Source: Theristus sp. LFF4_11
Lineage: Eukaryota; Nematoda; Chromadorea; Monhysterida; Xyalidae
NCBI GenBank assembly: GCA_030248135.1
Contig: JASANC010000822.1
Location: forward strand, 52,716-116,715
DNA length: 64,000 nt
Reading direction: 5' to 3'
The stretch's first letter is position 1, and each line of letters opens with the position of its first letter. Under the pieces are notes generated by a model. That model worked only from the letters and a program-made list of their open reading frames with translations. It was not told the origin of the DNA and did not search any database. Positions 36,922 to 47,515 of this stretch are shown here, in pieces. The position numbers and the translations under genes were made by a program.

Positions 36922-37704
36922 CAGTCGAACTCAATAAAATGTGGAATCAGCTGATTGGTCGGCCGAGGGGAGGCTGCTCACACTCCGCACCCTTCTTTTT
37001 TCGTGGATCTGGATTCTGTTGAAACGTGTTTCTTTTGAATGAGTGTGAATTTCCAGCACCCGTTTCATGCTAAAAAATAAACTCAAAGGGTTGGAGAACT
37101 GCGAAATTCAGATTTTTTATACAACAGCTCAAAATGCATTTTTTATTGACGACGACGACGACGTCGTTTTTTGCGTGTGAACTGAAAGACAAAAGCCTGA
37201 AATGAGTGCGCTATGTAGCCAGCTGAAGGGGGTTTCATTCCTAGCTGACCGATCGACATGCGACCGCAATTAAAAAAACTGCGTTCCGACTTCGCGGACG
37301 ACGACGACACGACGACGACTTTGCTTTCATCTTTCATTTTCACCGTTTTCAAGTTGTTTTTGGTAAGCTGCTGTGTTCATTTACTTGGCGCACGCAGCAA
37401 ACCATACACAGCGCATTCATTTCAGGCTTTTGTCTTTCAGTTCACACGCAAAAATTAAGCGACGACGTCGTCGTCGTCAAACAAAAAAAGCATTTTGAGC
37501 TGTTGATTTAAAAAAGTCTGAATTTTGCAGTCTCTAACATTTTCAGTTTATTTTTAGCGTGAAAAGGGTGCTGGAAAGTCACACTCATAAAAAAAACACG
37601 TTTCAATAGAATCCAGATCCACGAAAAAAAGAATGGTGCGGAGTGTGAGCAGCATCCCCTCGGCCGACCAATCAGCTGATTCCACATTTTATTGAGTCCG
37701 ACTG
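36922..37704. mobile_element. TA-flanked foldback element (CAGTCGAACTC family)
   Basis: 783 bp. The left arm (36,922 to about 37,215) returns inverted as the right arm (about 37,408-37,704), roughly 295 bp each. The ends are CAGTCGAACTCAATAAAATG and its complement (one mismatch), flanked by TA on both sides. CAG ends plus a TA duplication suggest a Tc1/mariner-type non-autonomous element. A partial second copy is at 55,305-55,665. Confidence 0.85.
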
Positions 37705-39142
37705 TATCTTAAAATCAATTCGTGAACTGTTACCGATTGTGACACAGATGTAGCCATAGTCGATTGATTTGTGTTTAGTTGCATGTTTGTTTTTATTGTT
37801 TCCAAATCATCCAAGTCTCCTCCGCCACAATGTACCAAAGCACACATTCGATCAACCGCGTACCGCTCCAAAATTGGTTCCATCGTTGGTCGTCCAATAA
37901 AATGCTTCAATCTACGCATCGATTCGAATAACCCTTTGTGCAACTGTAGGTTAAAAAAATTCACATTTTTTTGCCGGGACTGAATCGATTTATAAGGGAT
38001 GTAATCGTCAAAAAGTATGCCAGGCTTGATTTTTCGCTCAAGAAAAAAAAGGCAGTACCATTGCGTTGCCTGCTTCTGCTTGAGATCAGTTTCTATTCAA
38101 CGTGGAGCACTCAAGATGCATTTTTCTAATAAGATATTTCAAAAAAACACAACGGTTTTTCAACTTTGTCCATGGCGTAGCGGTAGAACTTTGGCCTACA
38201 GTTCTGTAGGTACCCGGTTCGAACCTCGCTGTGGACAAGACATACTCGTGGAAAATTAGAGTGACCAACAAACATCTGATGGTCTATTCCCTCCTGAGCC
38301 GAGGGTAAAATGGGGGGGGGAGAATGCCCCCCGCCGGGGGACCGGGTTTCCGGAACCGGCGCGCGTATAATTAAAATAAATAAAATAAAAAAATAAAAAA
38401 AAACTGAAAACCAAAACTAAAAACGTTGATTGCAGATTTATAATAAGTTATGAAAATTGATGTGGCGTATGGCGTATGCAACACAAATGCTCACAAACAA
38501 AATCCAGAAATTAGTGATGCATTTTGTACAATGTATATAACACGCTGAACCCGATCTCAGGCAAACTGAGGTACACGCTTGCAAGTTGCAACAGTCAACG
38601 AATAAGCAGAATAAAACATCCTGTGACACCTGGACGGTTTCTTTGAAAAAATTGCAATGTCCATGATAAAAGCATAATTTCAAATGTTGAACGAACCATA
38701 ATCTTGTAGTCTTGTGTATCATCAGCACTTAGTTCGCGTTCATTTCTTCGTTTTCGATATGCTACGCCGAATCCTATAGCCGCAGAAGGAGCACCAAGAA
38801 ACGAAATGACGCAAAAACTTAGAATGAGAATCTTCACAATCGATAGATAGGCACATTTATTGGTGGTGGTGGTGGATGTTTGAGACGTTTGGGCGTCTGT
38901 GGATGTTGTCGATGGCTTGTCGGTCGCTGGCTGTCATTGAAGTTATAATTTTAAATTCGTTTGCGGCAGTAAAAATAACTAAAAAACAGAGTGGATCATG
39001 AACGAGCTTGTGGGAATTGTGCTCAAAGATCTGGTGTCAGGTGTTAGCTCAAGCAGCAGCAGCACTGCTTCTTTCTGACCTTGTTGTCGGAACAGTTGAC
39101 GATGAGAAACATGATGACCGCCAATATCGTTCGATTGGTCAT
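37689..39142 (-). CDS. Unrecognised small membrane protein (signal peptide, Thr-rich stalk, one TM)
   Basis: Proposed exons: 39080-39142 (21 codons), 38697-38930 (78 codons) and 37689 to about 38,078 (130 codons with stop); all phase 0, about 228 aa. Exon 1 begins MTNRTILAVIMFLIVNC, a good signal peptide, with an AAG/GTCAGA donor. Exon 2 starts with a Ser/Thr-rich stretch (about 28 residues), then a membrane segment around KILILSFCVISFLGAP and a basic YRKRRNER stop-transfer. Exon 3 is an open block without a family I know; its acceptor is ambiguous (38,069-38,078). The stop codon and an overlapping AATAAA lie inside the terminal repeat of the neighbouring foldback element. I do not know a function. 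Exon 3 may belong to something else. Confidence 0.4.
38166..38404 (+). mobile_element. tRNA-derived SINE
   Basis: The head (38,168-38,237) folds like a tRNA: GTCCATG pairs with the terminal TGTGGAC, an A-box-like TAGCGGTAGAAC and a B box GGTTCGAAC are correctly placed, and CCTAC/GTAGG forms an anticodon-like stem. The T stem has mismatches. A GC-rich body with a CCCCCCGCCGGGGG-type hairpin follows, then an A-rich tail (TAAAATAAATAAAATAAAAA). This head-body-tail layout is that of a SINE mobilised by a LINE reverse transcriptase. No clear target duplication seen. It lies in an intron of the small membrane protein gene. Confidence 0.7.
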
Positions 39143-39950
39143 TGCGTTGTTTGTGTGTCGATGAACATCCGTTCTTGTATTTTTGTTGTGTTCGGTGACC
39201 AGTGGAACGGGTGTTTGTTTGTATTTTGATTGTAAAAAATGAATTGTAAAACAGTTTGCCAGCGAATGCCGGCTTTTATAGCAAAAAAATTTAAAAAATA
39301 AAAAGCATGAGAAAGTTATTTTTGTTTCGCAGCAGTGGAAAAGGGTATGATTGAGCTACCCCAACCCCCTCACATCTTCGGTACTGACTTGGAAACGGGT
39401 TACCAAAAACAACCGTTTCTAACCGTTGCATCCCGTGCACCCCACCACCTTAGCACGCGACCGACACAGACAGTATTACGTTAGCCCTACCCCCCCCCCT
39501 CCGCCCAAAACTTTTGGTACTTCCCCAAGGGCAGATACATACCCCTTACCTAAAAATGTCTGACGTCTTCGGGTACTGTTGTCGCTTTAATCAATAGGTA
39601 AAATAGAGATGACCTCATTTTAATATTTTATTGCTTTCGGGTACAATATCTGCAGTTTTCATTGCTTTTTCAACAACAGCAAGCCTTAAGCGACCTGCTC
39701 GAAAACCATAAATTATCTTAAAAACACGCAAAAACCTTCGTATCACAAATAAATTTCACTAAACACAATCGCAGGCCAAGAATCAGTGTGCACGATCATT
39801 CGCATGCCTAACTGCCTGAATACAAACGAAAACTCAAAAATAAAAAAAGTAGAGCCAAACCCTTTCAAACTCAGCTCATGCTCATAATATGTTTCGAGTG
39901 ATTAAATTTGCGTGCACTGGATCGTCTGCGATTGTTTTTAGTGTGAAATA
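39143..39950. other. Intergenic, no gene seen
   Basis: Between the small membrane protein gene and the TRPC 3' end. Only short frames; a C-rich patch at about 39,485-39,510. Confidence 0.4.
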
Positions 39951-40234
39951 CAGTATGGCCGATAAAATATGACAGTCCTGGTCTTCTTAGTCAAGGCGCG
40001 ATCAGTTGCAGACTGGGAGTTGTCTTTTCTAAAAATTGCATAGATTTTTCCAGATCATGTATGAAAGGGATAAAGAGTGAACAGGAAAGCGTGAAGAACC
40101 AATTACCCTAATTTATGAATAGAAAAACACGTCACATTTGACACACGATTCTGTTTCTGAGTGTCTTTTTTACTAAAATTTCGCGCTCTCATTGCACCGC
40201 CCTGAAAAATTGACATGTTTAATCGGCCATCCCG
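39951..40234. mobile_element. MITE, copy 2 of the three-copy TIR family
   Basis: 284 bp, ends CAGTATGGCCGATAAAATATG and (reverse complement) CGGGATGGCCGATTAAACATG, flanked by TA on both sides. Internal sequence matches 6,787-7,058 (inverted) and 47,240-47,515. It lies just past the TRPC stop codon. Confidence 0.75.
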
Positions 40235-40326
40235 TACGTGGAAGAAGAAAACGGAAGAGACCAAATAGAATAAGTGTTGTGTTTTTGTCAGCACAAATGA
40301 AGAAAAAACCGAAGCGAACGCCGTCG

Positions 40327-43300
40327 TCAGAGTATGGTGTCGTGAATGCTCGGCTCAATCTGCAACACCGACTCGGCCAACGACAATTGTTTCTTGGCCG
40401 GAGCGCGCGGCGTGCGTGATGCCATCGACGAGACGGACTCGAGTGAGTTCGGCACAACGGACGTCATCGAGGTCGCTCGTTGCACCTTCTCGGAGGCCGA
40501 CTTCACCAACGATGACGGTTGTGCGTCCGCCGTTCTCCTTTGCAGATCGTGCGCGGACGCCGTCTGGTGAACGGGCGGATTCACCGATGACGCGTCGCTC
40601 ACCGGAGACGCGCGTTGCACGTCCGTTGCGGAACAGGTTCGCGCATTCGCAGTGGTGTTGCGCGCTGTTTCGGCGTCGCCGTCGCCGTCGGTCGCGTCGT
40701 CGCGGTTGGTCCGTTTGCCGATGAAGCGCACACTTTTGCGCAGCTGTTTCAGCGTCGCCCACGGCGACACCGGCCCGCTGGAGCTTCCGTCGTCCATCTT
40801 CCTTTCCGACGATCGCGCCGCCTGGCGATCCTCGTCCTCTTTGGTCAGATACGCGCCGGCTTCCGGGATCGGCTGCGAGTCGAGATTGAATCCCTTGATG
40901 ATGCGACGCTCCGCCGTTCGACCGCGTTTGTTCGAGCGCGCTGGAACAAAAATGACATATTCGGTTTTTGTGTCTCTTTTTATTTCAAATGAAAGATGTT
41001 TTCATTTCAATGGTGATGCACTTTTCTGCGAAATGTCGGCATGACCCGTGTTGTAGCCGGCCTTGCGTAGAATGTCGAGCAGTTCGAAGCGGAACGCAGA
41101 GATGTCCTGTTTGATCTCATTCACGTCGTCCTCCGAGACGCCCTCCGCCTGTTGCCGGTTGCGTTGCTCGTGCGCGATGTAGCGCTTCACCAGGTTGCGC
41201 ATGACAAGCTGGACAGAATGCACAAAGTGACCGGCTAGTGCTTTAAAAAAAGCAGAAAACCAAGGATGAAACTGTATTCAGTACCTGATAATTTGCTTCA
41301 CGCTGGCTGACAGCCTTCAGTATCTTCTGCAGCTGAAATTGAAAGCAAAAAGTTTAGGAAACGCGTTGGATACATTTATCTTGCTTTTTTTATTCTATAA
41401 ACGAACGACCGAACGAACGGTGACTTTAAGTGATGTTTTTAGCGAGGGCCAACCCAGAGAAGCGTGCAGAACGTTGTCGAGTAGGGCGCCCATTGAGTTT
41501 TCTCTGTCATTAAGTGCCTGCCTTATACAACCCCCGGCGGGGTTCGATCCGCCGAACGCGCAGACAAGAGTCTAACGCGCTACCACCCAGACCAGGCTAC
41601 GAGTGTTTTATGATAACGAATAATTGTCGGTAGCAACAAACCTTGACCGATCGTTGTTTCATCGGTTGCATTCGACGACTGCACTGCTTGCAGAACCGTT
41701 CACAGAACCACCGCAGGGTGTGGTAGAACGACTTTGGCGACGGGATGATGTTGAACGGCGGAGGCAGTGTGCCACCCTCTTCGAAGTATTCGATCCACAG
41801 TTTGCTTCGGGCAAACTTCCACTCGGCATCCGCTTGGTTCTGCAACAAGTGTGTGCCCTTAAACAAACGGTTAGAATTTTAGTAAATGTTAGTGTTATTG
41901 TTTTAGTAGAAAAGGAACAATGAAAAACTCAATGGAATGCAATGTTAGCGTACACTAATTGATTCGTAACTGTTGCTCATCATGGCGATCAACATGTTCA
42001 GAAGGACGGCCACTGCGATTGAGCAATACGTGCCAAACATTGTCTTGCCCGCCCATTCCGTGATGATGTGGTTCTCTTTCAGCACAAAGTGGTCCAAATC
42101 AACAAGGCCAAACATCGCCCAAAACAGCGTCTCAAGCGTGTTGAATAAACTGCAAAACAAATCCATGCCGTTGTGGTGAGTCGAACAAATCGAGCGTTTT
42201 GTTGGTTAGTGGATTGGGTCTGTTAGTGCTTTGTTAGTGGCTCCAGACGTGCGTTAGTTTGATTAAAGTGAGTTTTTTAGATTTGCACGACAACTCCACT
42301 GCACTGGTCGATCACTAACGATGATGCGCGAGTAGCTCTCAGTCATCATCGCAATCAGCATGTTCGTCAGCACAATGCCAGCAACAATGCTGTACCCGCC
42401 GAAGATTGTCTTGCCCGCCCATTCCGTCACGTAATGGACCTCTTTCATTTCGAACGCGTTTAGGCCGACTTGCCCGAATGCCGACCAGAACAGCGTTTCG
42501 TACGTCTTATAGATACTGAAGAGGTTGCTTGAAAACTTGATGGACTTTGTGGTTCGTGTGCTATGTGCGTGTCACTACTATCCCAGTGTGATATCAATGA
42601 GTGTGTGGTGTGCTCAATCAATCCAGTTTAGAAAACCGAATAAAACCTTTGATTATTAAACCAGGAAACGTGCTCGTTTCTCTTTTGTACAATGACACTA
42701 CTCATTTGCTCGGTGCACATGACAGCAGTTCTGGCTTGTATCTTATTACTGGGAAACAACCTATCAACGACACTCACTTTGCAAACGACTGAAACCGCTG
42801 TTCGCAGGACTCCTTCAGTTCGTCACGCACTTCTGCGTTCATTCCGTCGAAGTTGCCCTTTGACCATTCGCATTCCTGCGCTCGCATCGCAGCGTAGTAC
42901 CAAAACAGCTGGTTCAGACCGCAGCCGAACGCAAACAGCACCAGCACGTAGACGGCAAAGAACTTCAAAATGTCAACCACCATTCTACCTAAAAAGCAAA
43001 CAGTTTTGAATCGTTTGAAAAAATGCACCGAGAATTACTTTAGTTGGTGAGCGAAACCGTACCCACCCAGTGATATCTGCAGCGGGCCGAGATGCGGATT
43101 CACAGTAAAGATGTGGACGAGTTTAAGCGACGAGAAAATGTTGGCCGTCGCGAAGAGACACTCGCTGATGAGCGTCGGCTCCCACGCGTGCCAGTAGCGT
43201 CGCGCCAGCTTGCGAGCGATGTGCGCCGTCTGCGGATTCAGCTCTTCGTTCGTCACCTTGCAACAAAAATGAAATGTTTATTTCAGGAATTTCATACGAA

Positions 43301-46300
43301 AAAAATGGATTAAAGACTGACTTGAATGTAAGCGATCATCCGCAACGCGAACGTGCAAATGTACAGTGCGTTCGTGATGAAGTCGAGGATGTTCCACATG
43401 TTGTGCGCGTACTCGTACAGACCGCTGTCCCACAACTGTTTCACCTCGACCCAGATCAAACCTGTGCAGTCAGTGGAGATTGATGTCTGTGTAAATAATT
43501 CTTATGGGAAAGAAACTAAATCAATTAAAAAAAGAAAAGATGCAAGATAAAAACTCACCAGCCACCCAGGCCATTATCGCCCACTCGACGGGCGTTGGCG
43601 GCGGCCCACGGCGCTCTTTGCGATCGGGATTGTGAATCTCGCTGGTCTCTTGCAAAGGATGCGTCGTCGATGTTGTACCCGATGATGCTTTGCTCAACTC
43701 AGGCGCTGCGTTCTGTCTGGTTGGTGGATCGTCGGATTGAAATAATCGATCGTAGTTGATCCTTTGCGACGCGAGAATCAGAAGAACTATAATTTATACA
43801 ACTTTGAAGGGAGATACAGTTTGCAGACTCAGTCGACTGCAATTTTTTAAAACCAAAGAAACGCACAAAGAAAGAAACAATACGAAGCACTGTGGCATAG
43901 AAATTTTATGAACGGCTTTCGGATGAACTGCGTGAACGACGCTTTCGGAAAGAACAGATACATCAGCGCCAACACCGGGAACATGAACGAAATGCTCAGA
44001 ATTAAGAGCACCTGGAATTTTAACGCACTGTTCCTCTATTAAAATCTCGCCCGTCAATACCGGAACTGAGCAAAAACACATGTATAAAACATTTCTGAAA
44101 AAAAACTAACTTTGAAAACAATATTTCGCCGCCGGAACCCCGGCAATCCTTCGTACCAAATACTGGCTAACAATTGCTGGCAGTTGGCATGTGCAACAAA
44201 CTGAAATCAAAAACTGAAATCACCATCACCGAATAAAAGCAGCAGCAGTCAACGTGGCCTGCCTTCTTCTGGCGAAACTGGATGGCCAACTTCAGCCTGG
44301 CCAGCTGCATTCGCTCGCCGGCCGTTTTCGCCTCTTTCATCGCGGGAAAGCGATCGGAGGTGTCGTGGTTGAGCACAATCTCGAGTTCCTTGCTGCCACG
44401 CACCTGGTCGAGCATGGCGGTCGAGAACGCTTGCAATCGTTGGCTTAGTTCCTGAAGCACAACGCATGCACTGCCAGTGGTTGAAAAGAAATGTAGAGTT
44501 CTGTTGTGCATGCAGTTGTTGAAAACTTAATCAGACCTTGTCTGATTAGGGCCGCAGTGTGATATGGGCAGCATTGAAATTGGTAGCATAAAACAAGACT
44601 GCATCTTACGGGCCCCGAAGCAGCTCAAGCAGGGTTAAGGGAATCAATTGAAGTGTACAAATGTACAGATCCTATATGCGTTAAAAACTGGGGTCTTAAA
44701 CCTAAACAATCCCACCCGTAAACACGAACTTTTTTTAATTGAAAGGAAAATACCTGTATGACTTCACATGCAATCCACAACAGATTTAACGCAAATTTGT
44801 GATCGTGTAAAACGGTTGGTTTACCTGGTAGTCGATCCTGAACTCGTTTTCAATGTAGGACAGTCGTCTCAGTTCCCAACTGAGCTCGAAGGCGTACAGG
44901 ATGGGGTCACGTGCTGAGAGGCAGATGAGTGAAGGCGATGCCAGTGCCCGGTAGGCGTTGATGCGAGCCCGCGAGAGACGCAGCGAGTCCTCGATGTTTG
45001 CCTGCGTAAAAACACACACGGAAATCAGAACATGCCCGGCTTTATTGCCCAGGATGGTTGATTCTGTGAGATTCTGCTTTCAAGGTTCACTTATGTTTTA
45101 CCCAGACTATAAGATCTGTCTGTGGTAAAACAGCTTCGGCAGTTCTGCCTGGTGTCCGAAGCACTAACGAGCCAGAGGACACCGCGGTATGCGTCTACCT
45201 GGCGAAACCGCAAACAGCGAACTTTATGTGCAAAAATGAGCAGATTCAAATCAAAGAAGAACGAGAATATCGCAATGCATGCCTGCATGCAGTCCTTGCA
45301 GTTGCAGCGGACGTCGTGCGGATGCGGAATGGACGCACCACGGTCCAGCAAGAGCTTGATGATCTCGTAGTTGTCGCGGTGTGCGGCCAGTATGATCGGC
45401 GTCATGTCCGGCGTGAACGCCGAGTGCTCGTTGATCTCAACGCCTTGCTTCTGAAAAGTGCTTCTTTGGCAATCTCCAGCTTTAAAGACAACATTCTAGC
45501 GTTAGAAAGCAAAAAAGAAAAAAGAAAAACAGTCCAACACTAAACTGTCATTGGTTGAGACCTGAGAGCACCAAACGGTCAAACACCAAAGAAAACAAGG
45601 CCAGGTTCAAGTCGTTTTACTGGATTCGATTGTGCCAGAAAAAAACACAATTTCCTGTTCTATTTCAGTTGGAAAAGTGTTCTGATCTAAACTGTAGTCT
45701 GCTTGAAACAAACAGTTGAAATAATTATTATTTTTTCAAATTTCAACTCGACTTTATGACGGCGGCGACAATTCAATTTTCACCGCACACCTCCGAGTTG
45801 AATCGGTCGAGCTTTTCGAGGTGGTTGAGGATGATCTCGACAGCCTCGACGTTCTCCTCATTGATGGCGTACAGAATGGCGTCGCCAGTCTCAACGTTGG
45901 CCTCAAGCAGCGTCTCAATCATTTCAATGTTTTCGTTTTCAATTGCGATCAACAGCGCCGTCCGCCCGAGTGGATCCACGCAATTGATGTTGAAATCAGT
46001 GTTCGTTTGTGCAACCTCGAGGAAATGCCTCACTGAGCCAATGTCGCCGCGTTCACAGGACAACAGAAACCGCTTCTCCATGAGCACCGTTTCTGCAAAT
46101 AAAATGAAAACGATATTAGAAAAAGTGGACGACAACGTCAAAACGACCAAACCAGCTGACAGCAGGTTTATTCATTGACAGACCAACCTCATTATTACCG
46201 AAAAACACTGCACAAATGAGAAACAGCTGTGGGTGAATCCGGAAATGAGCGGGCACACAAGACATAAAAATAGCACAAACAAAAAACGCAGACCTTCTTG

Positions 46301-47193
46301 AGCGTTGTACGTCTCGTTGCCTCCGCCACGGGCGTACGAAACTTGAGCTCGCCTGTATCTAGGCATGTTCGGCGACGTGGCAGCGAGCGACGAGAATGAA
46401 GCGCGTTTCACGTAAATGGGCGACGGTGAATGGCTGGTTTTGATGCGCGGAAGAAGCTCACGATCTAAATTCAAATGGAACTTTGACTGATGTCTTTCAA
46501 TCAAAGTTAGTTTCAGTCTTGAGCCGCCGTGCAGTGCGGTTGCAAAACTCGACCCTCAAATCAAAGTAAAATTCATTCCACCCCAAGAATAAAGCAGCTG
46601 AACCAACCGGAAGCAGAACGTTCGTTTAGAAACGTCACTTCAGAGAGCAGTGGCCGTTCGGGGACAGTGGAAGTTGCGTCACTGCTGGGTGGGGGTACTG
46701 AGGGTAAGGTGGCCTTTCGGATGACAATGCTCGGCACTGGCGAACCTGGGCTGCACGTTTGCACCAGTTGTATCGACTCTCGGATGTCTTCCAGAGATGG
46801 CTCAGCAAAATCTGAAAAGAACAGAAAAACGGGTTTTTGATGAATTGAATAGTGAAAGTTTTCGAACTTTTTGTGTTTAGTTTTGATTGAACTCAACAAA
46901 GATCAGTGCGCCAACCAAGTAACGACTGCTGCGACGAGGACAAGTAGCACGGAAGCGAGTTACAGTGCGGCGGCGCGCGCACGCTGCATGACCGCGCGTT
47001 GCTCTCTGTGACGCCGTGCACTTGGCACGCGTGCTGACAGCCGGCTGATGTCATCGTTCTTGATGCTGCCAGCTGCTGTCGCCAGCGCACGCACCACTGC
47101 TGGTCGTTTCACGTTTGTTGTTGATCTGAACGAAACACAACACATACACTTGTAAACACGCTCACATTGACTGCTCAAGAACGACATCAACAT
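40327..47193 (-). CDS. TRPC (canonical transient receptor potential) cation channel
   Basis: Exons in coding order: 46983-47193 (uncertain first exon), 46608-46811, 46294-46464, 45791-46092, 45283-45450, 44825-45001, 44263-44451, 44111-44200, 43867-44011, 43559-43786, 43322-43461, 43067-43256, 42778-42988, then 42320-42515 or 41954-42149, 41642-41839, 41285-41332, 41046-41208, 40327-40940. The chain gives about 1,143 aa without the first exon. Order of parts: polar N-terminus, ankyrin repeats ([30 protein letters not shown]), TRPC linker ([25 protein letters not shown]), six membrane segments with the pore loop and S6 in the alternative exons, TRP box EWKFAR, the [11 protein letters not shown] motif, a coiled tail ([11 protein letters not shown]) and a Ser-rich end. 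Such channels form plasma-membrane tetramers opened downstream of phospholipase C. The closest relatives by motif are Drosophila TRP/TRPgamma and C. elegans TRP-1/2. The C-terminus DTIL fits a class I PDZ ligand. Two introns (after exons 45283-45450 and 44263-44451) seem to use GC donors. Confidence 0.95.
41526..41600 (-). repeat. tRNA-derived fragment (second copy)
   Basis: Related to 9,497-9,575. On the minus strand, GGTGGTAGCGCGTTAGAC (A-box-like) is followed by AGACTCTTGTCT and a B-box-like GGATCGAACCCCGCC. The GGCGG/CCGCC stem pairs perfectly but the acceptor arms do not. It sits in a TRPC intron. Not a functional tRNA. Confidence 0.45.
41954..42149 (-). CDS. TRPC alternative pore-S6 exon B
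   Basis: 196 nt, enters in phase 2 and leaves in phase 0, acceptor TTTGCAG and donor GTACGC. Encodes the pore loop [14 protein letters not shown], then [11 protein letters not shown] and the S6 gate helix ending [17 protein letters not shown]. It is homologous residue for residue with exon A. Confidence 0.93.
42320..42515 (-). CDS. TRPC alternative pore-S6 exon A
   Basis: 196 nt with the same phases as exon B, acceptor CTCTTCAG and donor GTTAGT. Encodes [25 protein letters not shown] and S6 ending [17 protein letters not shown]. Lies upstream of exon B in transcription order, separated by a 170-bp intron. Confidence 0.93.
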
Positions 47194-47239
47194 TGTGTTC
47201 AAACGGTTTCACATCGTTCCTCCGTACGCCCCGTTTATA

Positions 47240-47515
47240 CAGCACAGCCGAATAAATAAGGCAGTCCTTGTATTTTCCATCAAGGCGGGATCAGTCGCAG
47301 ACAAGGAGTTGTCATTTTTCAATAATGCCAAGATAATTCCCAATCATATGTGCAGAAGAGTAAGAATGAACAAAACAACACGAAAAATGAATTAGTTCAA
47401 AAACCACGTCAAATTCGGCACACAACTGGGTTTCTGAACGTCTTTCTGTTTTCATTTAAATTTCGCGCGCTCCTTGCACCCTGAAAAAAGCTGCCATGTT
47501 AAATCGGCCATTCCG
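47240..47515. mobile_element. MITE, copy 3 of the three-copy TIR family
   Basis: 276 bp, begins CAGCACAGCCGAATAAAT and ends in the complement of CGGAATGGCCGATTTAACATG, flanked by TA. Same orientation as 39,951-40,234. Lies immediately upstream of the TRPC gene. Confidence 0.75.

Noticed and set aside
38166..38239. Functional tRNA gene
   Set aside because: The T stem has mismatches and a SINE body and A-rich tail follow directly, so it is read as a SINE head.
40346..41044. Plus-strand open frames of 74-130 codons
   Set aside because: Antisense shadows of the last TRPC exon, whose minus-strand frame continues the TRPC tail.
41526..41600. Functional tRNA gene
   Set aside because: B-box and T-stem-like parts are good but the acceptor ends do not pair.
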